Source of the DNA: Pseudomonas viridiflava
Lineage (GTDB): Bacteria > Pseudomonadota > Gammaproteobacteria > Pseudomonadales > Pseudomonadaceae
Assembly (NCBI RefSeq): GCF_003702045.1
Contig: NZ_RBTP01000012.1
Location: forward strand, 248,001 to 312,000
DNA length: 64,000 nt
Direction of reading: 5' to 3'
The notes beneath the pieces are model-generated. The model was not told where the DNA came from. It saw nothing but the letters and a program-made list of their open reading frames with translations, and searched no databases. A program made the translations under genes and the position numbers. Shown piece after piece: positions 37,243 through 45,659 of the stretch (its first letter is position 1; the number at the start of each line of letters is the position of its first letter).

Positions 37243-38394
37243 ATGACCTCTTTCAGCACCGTAGCCCAAGATGCCAAGGCACGGGCCGAACAGTCTTCCA
37301 CGCGTATTGCGTTTTTCATCGCCGGTTTCAGCGTCGCCTCGTGGGCGCCTTTGGTGCCTTACGCCAAGCAACGGATGGGGCTCGACGAGGGCACACTGGG
37401 CCTGTTGTTGCTGTGTCTGGGCGTGGGTTCGATCATTGCGATGCCGCTGGCCGGAGCCTTGGCGGCACGCTTTGGCTGCCGTCGCTTGCTGGTGTGCTCG
37501 ACGTTGTTGATCTGCCTGTGCCTGCCGCTGCTGGCGACTGTTTCCAGCCTGTCACTGCTGATTGCCGTGCTGTTTCTGTTCGGCGCCAGCATGGGCGGGG
37601 TGGATTGCACGGCCAACGTGCAGGCAGTGATTGTCGAACGGGCCAGTGGCAAGACCATGATGTCGGGGTTTCATGGCCTGTTCAGTCTGGGCGGTATTGC
37701 CGGCGCTGCCGGCGTCAGTGGTTTGCTCAGTCTGGGCATCTCGCCCTTCATATCGATGCTGGTCGTGGTCGTACTGACGCTGCTGGCGCTGGCCAAGGCC
37801 GCGCCCAATCTTCTTTCCTACGGCAGCCGCTCCGACGGGCCGGCGTTTGCCATTCCGCACGGCGTGGTGCTGTTCATCGGTCTGCTGTGCTTTACGGTGT
37901 TTCTGGCCGAAGGCGCGATGCTGGACTGGAGCGCCGTGTTCCTGACCTCGCTGCGTGGCGTGGAGGTCTCTTATGCCGGGCTGGGCTACGCGGTATTTGC
38001 GGTGACCATGACGCTGGGACGGCTGTTTGGCGATGCCATCGTGAAGCGAGTCGGTTCCAATCGGGTGATCATCCTCGGCGGGCTATGTGCGGCGGCTGGC
38101 CTGGCGGTGGCCACGCTGATTCCGGCCTGGGAAGCCGCCTTGCTCGGGTATTCGCTGGTCGGTGCGGGTTGCTCGAACATCGTCCCGGTGTGCTACAGCG
38201 CAATCGGTCGACAGAAAACCATGCCGGAAAGCGTGGCCATCCCGGCGATCACCACCGTGGGCTACGCCGGGATTCTGATCGGTCCTGCGGCCATCGGTTT
38301 CATCGCCCACGTCAGCAGCCTTGAAGTGGCTTTCATGATCGTCGCCGTTATGTTGCTCGGCGTGGCGATCGGTGGCAGCAAGCTGAGAGCCTGA
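37243..38394 (+). CDS. Major facilitator superfamily transporter
   Basis: A 383-residue, 12-helix MFS protein with an N-terminal half opening FFIAGFSVASWAPLVPYAKQ and GxxxD-type loop residues (ALAARFGCRRLL). The pattern resembles the YbjJ/fucose-like branch of MFS proteins. AAGGAG lies six bases before the ATG. Monocistronic; substrate unknown. Confidence 0.87.
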   Translation: MTSFSTVAQDAKARAEQSSTRIAFFIAGFSVASWAPLVPYAKQRMGLDEGTLGLLLLCLGVGSIIAMPLAGALAARFGCRRLLVCSTLLICLCLPLLATVSSLSLLIAVLFLFGASMGGVDCTANVQAVIVERASGKTMMSGFHGLFSLGGIAGAAGVSGLLSLGISPFISMLVVVVLTLLALAKAAPNLLSYGSRSDGPAFAIPHGVVLFIGLLCFTVFLAEGAMLDWSAVFLTSLRGVEVSYAGLGYAVFAVTMTLGRLFGDAIVKRVGSNRVIILGGLCAAAGLAVATLIPAWEAALLGYSLVGAGCSNIVPVCYSAIGRQKTMPESVAIPAITTVGYAGILIGPAAIGFIAHVSSLEVAFMIVAVMLLGVAIGGSKLRA

Positions 38395-38425
38395 GCGTCA
38401 ACACCCGAACGCCTGTATTTGGGCG

Positions 38426-39259
38426 TCAGAGTCTGCGTGCCATGCCGGACACGCGGATCGAACTGCCGATCTGCGCCGGTATTTCGGCGCGCAGGCGCGA
38501 GCGGCAACCCATGTCCTCGCCTTGTAGAATGTCGATCATTGCGCCATGCGGCCAACCGATGTCACGCAGATAACCCGCCAGTGCTGCGGTGGCTGCGCCG
38601 GTCGCGGGGTCCTCATAGACCCCGCCGAACGCAAACGGATTGCGGGTATGGAAAAACTGCTCGCGCTCGGCATAGGCCAGCAGAATCGTGGCCCATCCCT
38701 CACGGACCATCAGGTCGTGCCCGATCTGCTGGTCGTAGTGCATGGCTTTGAGCTTCGCCCGGCTGTTCAACGCCAGAATCAGGTGCCCGGCACCGCCGTT
38801 GATATGGGCAGGCGCGATGCGTGGGTCCAGATCGTCATGGGTGTAGCCAAACAGTGCCAATGCCTCATCCAGCACCTGTGCACTGACCGGTTGGCTGTGT
38901 GTCGGGGGCGATTGCAGCGCTGCCGAGGTCAGCGAGCCCTGAGCGTGGCCTTCAACGGTGATCTGCGCGTGGTTGAGCGTGAGGTTGAACACGCCATCGC
39001 CTTGCTGAGCGGCAAGAGCGGCACCCAGCGCGATGGTCGCGTGGCCACAGAAGGGCACTTCAGCCAGCGGCGAGAAATAACGCACTCGCCAGCCGCCTTC
39101 GACAGGTGCTGCGAAAGCGGTTTCGGAAAACCCGACCTCGGCGGCAATGCGCTGCATGACCTGCTCGTCCGGCAAGGCTTCGCCAATCCATACGCCCGCC
39201 GGGTTACCCCCTTGATCCCCGTCGCTGAACGCAGCCAGTTTGAGTATTTCAGTCGCCAT
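38426..39259 (-). CDS. PhzF-family isomerase/epimerase
   Basis: A 277-residue protein of the PhzF/DAP-epimerase-like fold. The catalytic Glu is within EVGFSETAFA and the conserved GHATIALG follows, as in PhzF. It opens EILKLAAFSDGDQGGNPAGV. The real substrate is unknown; no phenazine genes are nearby. The 3' ends of this gene and the MFS gene are 31 bases apart. Confidence 0.87.
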   Translation of the reverse strand: MATEILKLAAFSDGDQGGNPAGVWIGEALPDEQVMQRIAAEVGFSETAFAAPVEGGWRVRYFSPLAEVPFCGHATIALGAALAAQQGDGVFNLTLNHAQITVEGHAQGSLTSAALQSPPTHSQPVSAQVLDEALALFGYTHDDLDPRIAPAHINGGAGHLILALNSRAKLKAMHYDQQIGHDLMVREGWATILLAYAEREQFFHTRNPFAFGGVYEDPATGAATAALAGYLRDIGWPHGAMIDILQGEDMGCRSRLRAEIPAQIGSSIRVSGMARRL

Positions 39260-39372
39260 TGTTGCGGGTCCTTTGCCGTCGTCATGGCCTGACAGTGTGC
39301 GCCAGAGACTTCAAGGAAATCCAACCGGAATTCGTGATGCCAGGCATCTTTGCGCTTGATGCATCGCCGTCC

Positions 39373-39855
39373 TCACAGCGCCTCGCATTTCGACAGACGC
39401 CGCTGCAAAACGCGCTCGCGTACCTTGTCGTAAGCCCAGTTGAACAGCATGGTGTAGGGCAGAAACATCAGCAGCAGGCCGATATCCAGCACGAAGGCTT
39501 CGAACAGGCTGATTGACAGCCACCAGGCCGCCAGGGGCACCACCGCAAGAATCAACCCACCCTCGAAGCCCAGTGCGTGCTGGGCACGCGTCGTCAGGCT
39601 CATGGCAAACCCGAGCCGGGCACGCAGACGGTCAAACAACGCGTTGTAGACCATGTTCCAGAGCATGGCGACGGTGGAGATCATGACGGTCATGGCACCC
39701 ATCATGGCCAACGAATGATTCATCAGCCACGCCAGCAGCGGGGCGACCAGAATCACACCGCCCATCTCGAACAGGGTGGCGTGCAGGACGCGCTCCTTGA
39801 TGGATTTCGCCGGTACCTGAAGCTGGCTTCGGGTGTTCTGGATGATGTCGCTCAT
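39373..39855 (-). CDS. PACE-family multidrug efflux protein (AceI-like)
   Basis: A 160-residue protein with four membrane helices and two bacterial transmembrane pair repeats (ERVLHATLFEMGGVILVAPL and RAQHALGFEGGLILAVVPL), the mark of PACE proteins; each repeat has the conserved acidic Glu used for proton coupling. AceI exports chlorhexidine and polyamines. Divergent from a LysR gene, as for aceI/aceR in Acinetobacter. ATG 39855 is chosen by family length. Confidence 0.87.
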   Translation of the reverse strand: MSDIIQNTRSQLQVPAKSIKERVLHATLFEMGGVILVAPLLAWLMNHSLAMMGAMTVMISTVAMLWNMVYNALFDRLRARLGFAMSLTTRAQHALGFEGGLILAVVPLAAWWLSISLFEAFVLDIGLLLMFLPYTMLFNWAYDKVRERVLQRRLSKCEAL

Positions 39856-39928
39856 GACGCGTCGGCCCTTTGTGGTCATTCGTGGGGGCATTATCATCGG
39901 GGATTGCGTTAAGCTGAAAATCATTGCC

Positions 39929-39943
39929 ATCGGTAAAACCGAT
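39929..39943. promoter_or_regulatory. Candidate LysR operator between PACE gene and its regulator
   Basis: Perfect dyad ATCGGT-AAA-ACCGAT, 11 bases before the ATG of the LysR gene at 39955 and 73 bases from the PACE start. Its place so near the ATG fits autorepression. Confidence 0.6.
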
Positions 39944-39954
39944 AGAGGTCGTCC

Positions 39955-40839
39955 ATGAGTTATTCACCCGAAGCGCTGGAAGCCTTTGCACAGATCGCAG
40001 CGCTGGGCTCGTTCAGCGCGGCGGCACGGCGTCTGGGCAAGAGCCAGTCGACCATCAGCGAGGCGATTGCCCGACTGGAAATCGATCTGGGGCTGGAGCT
40101 GTTCGACCGGTCGTCGCGCCAACCGGTGCTGACCGAGGCGGGCAAGGTGATGCTGGGCCGGGTCGATGATGTGCTGTGCGCTGCCGACCGCTTGCGCAGG
40201 GCTGCCGGAAGACTGGTCCAGGGCGTAGAACCGAGGCTGACGCTGGTGCTGTCGGACGCCAACCAGTTTGCCGATTTCGAGCGGTTGATGACCGAGCTGG
40301 ATCAGCGCTTCCCGGAGCTGGAGATGGAATGCGTGTTCGCCGAGCATGGTGATGCGATCAGCCTGGTGCAGTCGGGGAGGGCGTCGCTGGGGCTGCTCTC
40401 CGCGCAGGCGAGTTACCCTCCCGAAATCGGTCACGCGACCATCGATGAAAGCGCCGACTTCGGTCTGTTCGTGTCGCACAAGCATCCGCTGGCCGCGCTG
40501 GAGCGGGTCGATTATCAGCACCTGGCGCGTTACCGGGCGTTGCGCCTGAATACGCTGGTCGAGCAAAGCATACCCACCGATGACCTGCCCACCAGCGGCC
40601 ACAGGCACTGGTCGGCGCCCAATTACCTGTTGCTGATGGACATGGCGGCATTTGGCTTTGGCTGGTCGGCACTGCCGCGATGGTTGGTGTCGCGCTACTC
40701 GGGCGGGCTGCTCAAGGAGCTCAATGTTTCCGGCTGGCCGCGTCGTTCGGCGGTGGATGTGATCTGGTCGTTTCAACGCAGCCTGGGGCCTGCCGGTTCG
40801 TGGCTGCTGGACTCACTGGCGCCCTTTGCGGGGGAGTGA
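39955..40839 (+). CDS. LysR-type regulator of the PACE efflux gene
   Basis: A 294-residue LysR protein. The helix-turn-helix region is FAQIAALGSFSAAARRLGKS (about residues 8-27) followed by STISEAIARLEIDLG. The C-terminal effector domain is complete. It is divergent from the PACE transporter, with a dyad between them, so it is likely its local regulator and may sense biocides or polyamines. Confidence 0.9.
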   Translation: MSYSPEALEAFAQIAALGSFSAAARRLGKSQSTISEAIARLEIDLGLELFDRSSRQPVLTEAGKVMLGRVDDVLCAADRLRRAAGRLVQGVEPRLTLVLSDANQFADFERLMTELDQRFPELEMECVFAEHGDAISLVQSGRASLGLLSAQASYPPEIGHATIDESADFGLFVSHKHPLAALERVDYQHLARYRALRLNTLVEQSIPTDDLPTSGHRHWSAPNYLLLMDMAAFGFGWSALPRWLVSRYSGGLLKELNVSGWPRRSAVDVIWSFQRSLGPAGSWLLDSLAPFAGE

Positions 40840-40966
40840 ACAGGCCATCTTGGTGAAGCTTCATGCGCCCAGTGCAGAATCGTCCGACAGATAACGTCGA
40901 GCATGTTCTTTAGTGTCGTCACCCCTGCGTCCCGCAGGCCACTGATGATGAAGCCAAGGACCCCGA

Positions 40967-41245
40967 ATGATCCCTTTCGCACGCCAGGGCGACCTGCATG
41001 TCTGCCCGATACCCGGGCACCTTCCAACACCCATCGTCAGCGCGTCCAGCGACGTGCTCGCCAACGGATCGGGCATCGCACGCGTGGGCGATATCTGCGC
41101 CTGCGGAGCCGTGATCGTGACAGGCGTCGCGTCGATTCTGGTCAATGGCCGCCCTATGGCCCATGTGGGCAGCCCTACCCGTCATGGCGGGATGATCGTC
41201 AACGGCAGTCTGGATGTGGTGGGCGGGATGGGTGCAGACGGATAG
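40967..41245 (+). CDS. Orphan PAAR-domain protein
   Basis: A 92-residue protein that is almost entirely a PAAR domain (FARQGDLHVCPIPGH; VARVGDICAC-like IARVGDICACG; RPMAHVGSPTRHGG), with Cys and His residues placed for zinc binding at the tip. PAAR proteins cap the VgrG spike of type VI secretion systems. No toxin extension and no other T6SS gene are present here. The next gene (41295) may be its partner. Confidence 0.92.
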   Translation: MIPFARQGDLHVCPIPGHLPTPIVSASSDVLANGSGIARVGDICACGAVIVTGVASILVNGRPMAHVGSPTRHGGMIVNGSLDVVGGMGADG

Positions 41246-41294
41246 TTTGAATCGCGCTATAACAGATCGCGTTTCCTTGAAGGATGAATCGGAC

Positions 41295-41507
41295 ATGACA
41301 TTCGACTGGCACAGCGATCTGATTACCCGCGACACGGCGGTAGATGCGCACTATCGAAACACTCAGAACGTACGGCGCTTCATGACCGAGCAGTGCGGGC
41401 CGCAGTTCAAGTTTGATCGCGCCCTCATGGCCTGGATCATTGATGGCACGCCCAAGAGCATGGGGCAGGTGGTGGATGAATGGGTGCGCAGGCGAGCGGT
41501 TGTTTGA
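41295..41507 (+). CDS. Small DUF6434-like protein
   Basis: A 70-residue protein with sequence TFDWHSDLITRDTAVD and RRFMTEQCGPQFKFDRALMAW, resembling the DUF6434 pattern found in small proteins or after SAP domains. No signal peptide, no toxin motif. It starts 49 bases after the PAAR stop with AGGATG upstream, and may be cotranscribed. It could be a cargo, an immunity partner or unrelated; function unknown. Confidence 0.7.
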   Translation: MTFDWHSDLITRDTAVDAHYRNTQNVRRFMTEQCGPQFKFDRALMAWIIDGTPKSMGQVVDEWVRRRAVV

Positions 41508-41529
41508 CGATGCGCGCGCGCTCAGGCGT

Positions 41530-41546
41530 GTGACGCGCAGCGTCAC
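41530..41546. repeat. GTGACGC-GCA-GCGTCAC palindrome
   Basis: Perfect 7-base hairpin behind the DUF6434-like gene, the same stem as in the repeat block at 10813-10829. It may double as a transcription stop for the PAAR pair. Confidence 0.6.
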
Positions 41547-41640
41547 GGATGTCCGGTCGACCAGTCCTGTTTTCTACAGGTAAATCTCCATTATTTTTGC
41601 CAGCAGGCTGTTTTTCTCGTAGCGTGCTCGTGCCGGCCTG

Positions 41641-43779
41641 TTGAATGGGGAAACGGCGACGACCATTCTCCCAGGTACAGCCGCTTTGACCCCGACCGAA
41701 CTGCAACAATTGCAGCGCCGAATGAAGGCGCTGGAAGACGAAAACGCCCTGCTCAAGGAGCGGCTGAGTATCAACGGCCGTAAAGCCGAGAATGAACTGG
41801 CGTTATCACAGGAGCGCTATCGTTTTCTGTTCGATGCAATGGACGAAGGTTTTTGCATCATCGAATTCTTTGACGGGCCTCACGGTCCGCTCAGTGACTA
41901 CATTCACATTGAGGCTAACCCTGCTTACGAATACCACGCCGGCATTCCCAATGTGGTGGGCAAGAAGCTGCGCGAGATGGTTCGCGAAGAGGCCGATGAC
42001 TGGGTGCAGTTTTACGGCAAGGTGTTGGCCACGGGGCAGCCGATCCGGTTTGAGCGTGAGCTTGAGGCGACCGGGCGCTATCTGGCGCTAACGGCGTTTC
42101 GCATCGAACCGGCGAGCCGCAAGCAGGTGGCCGTGCTCTTTCAGGACATCACTGAACGCAAGCGAGCGGAGCGCGCGCTTCAGCAGCTCAACGAAACCCT
42201 TGAAGCGCGTGTGGTGGAGGCTATAGCCGAGCGCAATGTGCTGGCCGATGTCGTCAATGGCACTAATGCGTTCATTCATGTCATTGACTGCAGTTACCGC
42301 TGGATTGCCATCAATGGCTCGGCTTCCCGGGAGTTCGAACGGTTATTCGGTGTGCGGCCCAAGGTGGGTGACAACATGCTGGAGGTGCTCAACGATCGGC
42401 CCGAAAGTCAGACAGGCCTTCGTCAGCGCTGGGCTCGGGCACTGTCCGGTGAAGACTTCGCCATCAGTGTCAACTTCGCGGATTCGAACGACCCCGCCAG
42501 CCATTTCGAGATGCGCTACAGCACCTTGCGCAATGCCGAAGGCCGGCCGAGCGGGGCGTACCTGTTCGCCTACGACGTGAGCGAGCGTCGGCGCGAGCAG
42601 GAGCGTCTGTCGAAGGCCGAAGAAGCGTTGCGCCAGTCGCAAAAAATGGAAGCGGTCGGCCAACTGACCGGCGGTATCGCCCACGACTTCAATAACCTGC
42701 TGACTGGCATCACGGGTTCGCTGGAGTTACTCAAGAATCGTCTGAGCCAGGGACGCTTCACCGAAATCGACCGCTATGTGGCTGCCGCCCAAGACGCCTC
42801 CAAGCGTGCCGCTTCGCTGACGCATCGTCTGCTGGCGTTCTCCAGGCGGCAGACGCTGGACCCCAAACCGGTCGATATCAACCGGCTGGTGGTGGGCATG
42901 GAAGAGCTGATCCGCCGTACGGTGGGGCCGCACATCACTGTGGAAGTCGTGACCTCGGTGGGGTTGTGGTCGACGTTCATCGACGCACCGCAACTGGAAA
43001 ACGCATTGCTGAACCTGTGCATCAACGCGCGGGACGCGATGCCGAAAGGCGGACGGATTACCATCGAAACCGCCAATAAGTGGATTGACCAGCGCGGCTC
43101 TCAGACCCGTGACCTGTCCCCGGGCCAGTATTTGTCGCTGTGTGTCAGCGACACCGGGACCGGCATGACACCTGAGGTGATAAACCGCGCTTTCGATCCG
43201 TTTTTCACGACCAAGCCACTGGGCCAGGGCACCGGCCTGGGGCTTTCTATGGTCTATGGTTTCGTGCGCCAGTCCGGCGGTCAGGTACGGATCTATTCGG
43301 AACCGGATCAGGGCACCACGATGTGTCTTTATCTGCCACGTCATTACTTGGGAGCCCCGGAAGAGGTGGAATCCGAAGAGACGTCAGAATCGATACGCGC
43401 GCAGAGTCTGCAGACGGTGATGATCGTCGACGACGAGCCCACCATTCGCATGCTGGTGGCCGAGGTGCTTGAAGATCAGGGCTACATTCCCATTGAAGCC
43501 GGTGAGGGTGCTTCGGCGCTCAAAGTGCTGGAGTCCGACAAGCGTATTGATCTGCTGGTGACCGACGTCGGATTGCCGGGTGGCATGAACGGTCGGCAAC
43601 TGGCTGATGCAGCACGCGTCATTCGTCCTGACCTTAAAGTCCTGTTCATTACCGGCTACGCTGAAAATGCCATTATCGGCAATGGACATCTGGACCCTGG
43701 CATGTGGGTCCTGACCAAACCGTTCACGATGGAAGCGCTGGCCAGCCGTATTTTCGAAATGATCGAGCGTCAGGACTGA
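41641..43779 (+). CDS. PAS-domain hybrid histidine kinase
   Basis: A 712-residue soluble sensor. An N-terminal coiled coil (about 18-58) leads into a PAS domain (60-175), a second coiled-coil linker, another PAS-like domain (200-318), the kinase core with His348 ([16 protein letters not shown]), N-box [13 protein letters not shown]-box GQGTGLGLS, and a C-terminal receiver with Asp642 ([11 protein letters not shown]). No membrane segments. The start is uncertain: TTG 41641 gives this length; the next ATG is 41722. No output regulator is adjacent, so it is an orphan phosphorelay kinase. Confidence 0.87.
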   Translation: MNGETATTILPGTAALTPTELQQLQRRMKALEDENALLKERLSINGRKAENELALSQERYRFLFDAMDEGFCIIEFFDGPHGPLSDYIHIEANPAYEYHAGIPNVVGKKLREMVREEADDWVQFYGKVLATGQPIRFERELEATGRYLALTAFRIEPASRKQVAVLFQDITERKRAERALQQLNETLEARVVEAIAERNVLADVVNGTNAFIHVIDCSYRWIAINGSASREFERLFGVRPKVGDNMLEVLNDRPESQTGLRQRWARALSGEDFAISVNFADSNDPASHFEMRYSTLRNAEGRPSGAYLFAYDVSERRREQERLSKAEEALRQSQKMEAVGQLTGGIAHDFNNLLTGITGSLELLKNRLSQGRFTEIDRYVAAAQDASKRAASLTHRLLAFSRRQTLDPKPVDINRLVVGMEELIRRTVGPHITVEVVTSVGLWSTFIDAPQLENALLNLCINARDAMPKGGRITIETANKWIDQRGSQTRDLSPGQYLSLCVSDTGTGMTPEVINRAFDPFFTTKPLGQGTGLGLSMVYGFVRQSGGQVRIYSEPDQGTTMCLYLPRHYLGAPEEVESEETSESIRAQSLQTVMIVDDEPTIRMLVAEVLEDQGYIPIEAGEGASALKVLESDKRIDLLVTDVGLPGGMNGRQLADAARVIRPDLKVLFITGYAENAIIGNGHLDPGMWVLTKPFTMEALASRIFEMIERQD

Positions 43780-44037
43780 CTCGCCCTGCGTGCTCGGGCT
43801 CGTCCTGGTCCTGGTCCTAGTCAATAAGGAGGTGCCGGGCGTTGTTCCGTTGATAAAGACGATGAACGGTGTCGCGTCTGCCTTTCGTCGCACACTGCGT
43901 TTTCTTGCGAATCTTTCTGCCGAATTGCTCCCTCTCAACCTTGATGGCGATGTTTGCTACGTCATTGACGCGTCTTTGACGGCCATTGGCTGATTTTGCC
44001 TGATCAAGAATGCTTCATGCCTGAGAGGGGAGAAATC

Positions 44038-44943
44038 ATGTTTCTTCATAATAAACGTTTGCAATACACCGTCCGTGTTTCGGAGCCCAATCCAGGGCTG
44101 GCCAATCTGTTGCTGGAGCAGTTCGGCGGGGCGCAGGGCGAACTCGCCGCTGCAAGCCGATATTTCACACAAGCGTTGTCCGAAGATGATCCAGGTCGTA
44201 AGGACCTGCTATTTGACATCGCCACCGAAGAGCTGAGCCATCTTGAGGTGGTGGGCTCCATCATCGTGATGCTCAACAAAGGTGCCAAGGGCAAAATTGC
44301 CGAAGGTATCCAGGAAGAAGGGGAGTTGTATCGTGATATCACCGGTGCGGGTAATGACTCGCACATCACCAGCGTGCTGTATGGCGCTGGAGCGCCGTTG
44401 ATCAACTCGGCTGGCGTGCCGTGGACAGCGGCTTACATCGACACCATTGGTGAGCCAACCGCTGACATGCGCTCCAATATCGCTGCTGAAGCGCGGGCCA
44501 AGATCGTTTACGAGCGGCTGATGAATGTGACGGACGACCCGGGCGTCAAGGATGCGCTCGGCTTCCTGATGACCCGGGAAATCGCTCATCAGCTTTCATT
44601 CGAGAAAGCGCTGCACTCGATCCAGCCGAACTTTCCTCAGGGCAAGCTGCCCGGCATGCCGGAGTTCACCCGTAAGTACTTCAACATGTCCAACGGTGAC
44701 GCCAGCCCACGGGGTCCGTGGAACAGTGATGAAGCGTTCGAATACGTTGAACATCCGCTTCCAGCCGTTGACGGCGGAGACGGGACGGCTTCAGTCATGT
44801 TGAGTGAAGACGATGAGGCGACGCTGATGGTCATGAAGAAGAGGACGCAATCCGACCCGGCCGCAGAAGTGCCGGTCACTGGCGCGGAGTTGGGTTCGAG
44901 GATGCTGCCTGAAAGCTCTGGCAGCGGCGGTAGCCAGATCTGA
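44038..44943 (+). CDS. Manganese catalase
   Basis: A 301-residue ferritin-like di-manganese catalase. Metal ligands are in place: Glu35 (GELAAASRYF), Glu65 and His68 (TEELSHLEVV), Glu151, and His184 (REIAHQLSFEK). It disproportionates H2O2 without heme. The C-terminal 70 residues are acidic and probably partly disordered. GAGGGGAGAAATC precedes the ATG. It converges with the katB-ankB genes through a terminator. Confidence 0.93.
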   Translation: MFLHNKRLQYTVRVSEPNPGLANLLLEQFGGAQGELAAASRYFTQALSEDDPGRKDLLFDIATEELSHLEVVGSIIVMLNKGAKGKIAEGIQEEGELYRDITGAGNDSHITSVLYGAGAPLINSAGVPWTAAYIDTIGEPTADMRSNIAAEARAKIVYERLMNVTDDPGVKDALGFLMTREIAHQLSFEKALHSIQPNFPQGKLPGMPEFTRKYFNMSNGDASPRGPWNSDEAFEYVEHPLPAVDGGDGTASVMLSEDDEATLMVMKKRTQSDPAAEVPVTGAELGSRMLPESSGSGGSQI

Positions 44944-44964
44944 CGTTGAACGTCGTCGCTCGAC

Positions 44965-44995
44965 AAAACTGCTGTCCTGAACGGATGGCAGTTTT
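44965..44995. terminator. Bidirectional terminator between catalase gene and ankB
   Basis: AAAACTGC at 44965-44972 and GCAGTTTT at 44988-44995 form a perfect 8-base stem flanked by A and T runs on both strands. Confidence 0.8.
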
Positions 44996-45035
44996 CCAAT
45001 ACAGGCAGGATCCTGTAAGCGCTGGAATCGATGTG

Positions 45036-45599
45036 TCAGCGTGTCGGCAAGGTCTGGAACTCGCCCTTGGACAAGCCTTCCACGTCGTTACCCATGCTGT
45101 CTCGGATGCTCAGGTCTGCGCCTTTGTCCTTTAGCTCCTTGAGCACTTCGGTGCGTTTGAACAGTGCGGCATACATCGCGGCCGTCTGCCCCGCATTGTT
45201 GGTCAGGTTCGCGCCGCAATCGGCCTGAACCAGACGTTTGGCGATGCTCAGTTCGCCTTTGAAAATCGCACCCATCAACGCTGTATTGCCGCGTTTGTCT
45301 TTGGCGCATGGATCGGCACCGGCGTCGATCAATCTGACGACCGAATCCTCGTGACCGTGATAGGCCGCCAGGATCAAACCGGTATAGCCCTGCTCGTCAC
45401 GCACATTAAGGTCGTAATGGGCTTCGATGAAGGTGTCCAGCATTGGATTGTTGCCTTCACGCGAGGCGTCGAAAAACAGTGTGCGCAACTGGCTTGCGGT
45501 CTGTTCTGCGGTGAGTGTCTGGGTGGGTGGCGTGGGCGCGGGTTGCTCGGCGTGGGCAACGGCGGTCAACAGCAGCAGTCCGTAAAGAAGGGTTTTCAC
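45036..45599 (-). CDS. ankB: Ankyrin-repeat periplasmic protein AnkB
   Basis: A 187-residue protein with a signal peptide (about residues 1-18, ending AHA) and four ankyrin-type repeats, e.g. GYTGLILAAYHGHEDSVVRLIDAGAD and RGNTALMGAIFKGELSIAKRLVQ, each about 33 residues. In P. aeruginosa AnkB is encoded directly behind katB and is needed for full KatB catalase activity (established for that species). Starts at GTG 45599 with AGGAG upstream; katB is 60 bases away. Confidence 0.88.
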   Translation of the reverse strand: MKTLLYGLLLLTAVAHAEQPAPTPPTQTLTAEQTASQLRTLFFDASREGNNPMLDTFIEAHYDLNVRDEQGYTGLILAAYHGHEDSVVRLIDAGADPCAKDKRGNTALMGAIFKGELSIAKRLVQADCGANLTNNAGQTAAMYAALFKRTEVLKELKDKGADLSIRDSMGNDVEGLSKGEFQTLPTR

Positions 45600-45619
45600 T
45601 GGCGTTCTCCTGGCCTGAA

Positions 45620-45647
45620 CCGCCCCGGCCATTAAGCACCGGGGCGG
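45620..45647 (-). terminator. Hairpin between katB and ankB
   Basis: Perfect 9-base stem CCGCCCCGG-N10-CCGGGGCGG with no T-run. It probably reduces, but does not stop, transcription from katB into ankB. Confidence 0.55.
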
Positions 45648-45659
45648 AACATCCGATCA

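Noticed and set aside
40967..41507. PAAR pair considered as part of a full T6SS cluster
   Set aside because: No vgrG, hcp, tss or clpV gene is within the window on either side.
43790..43993. 67-codon frame between the hybrid kinase and manganese catalase genes
   Set aside because: Starts with a simple Leu-Val repeat and no ribosome site; probably the catalase promoter region.
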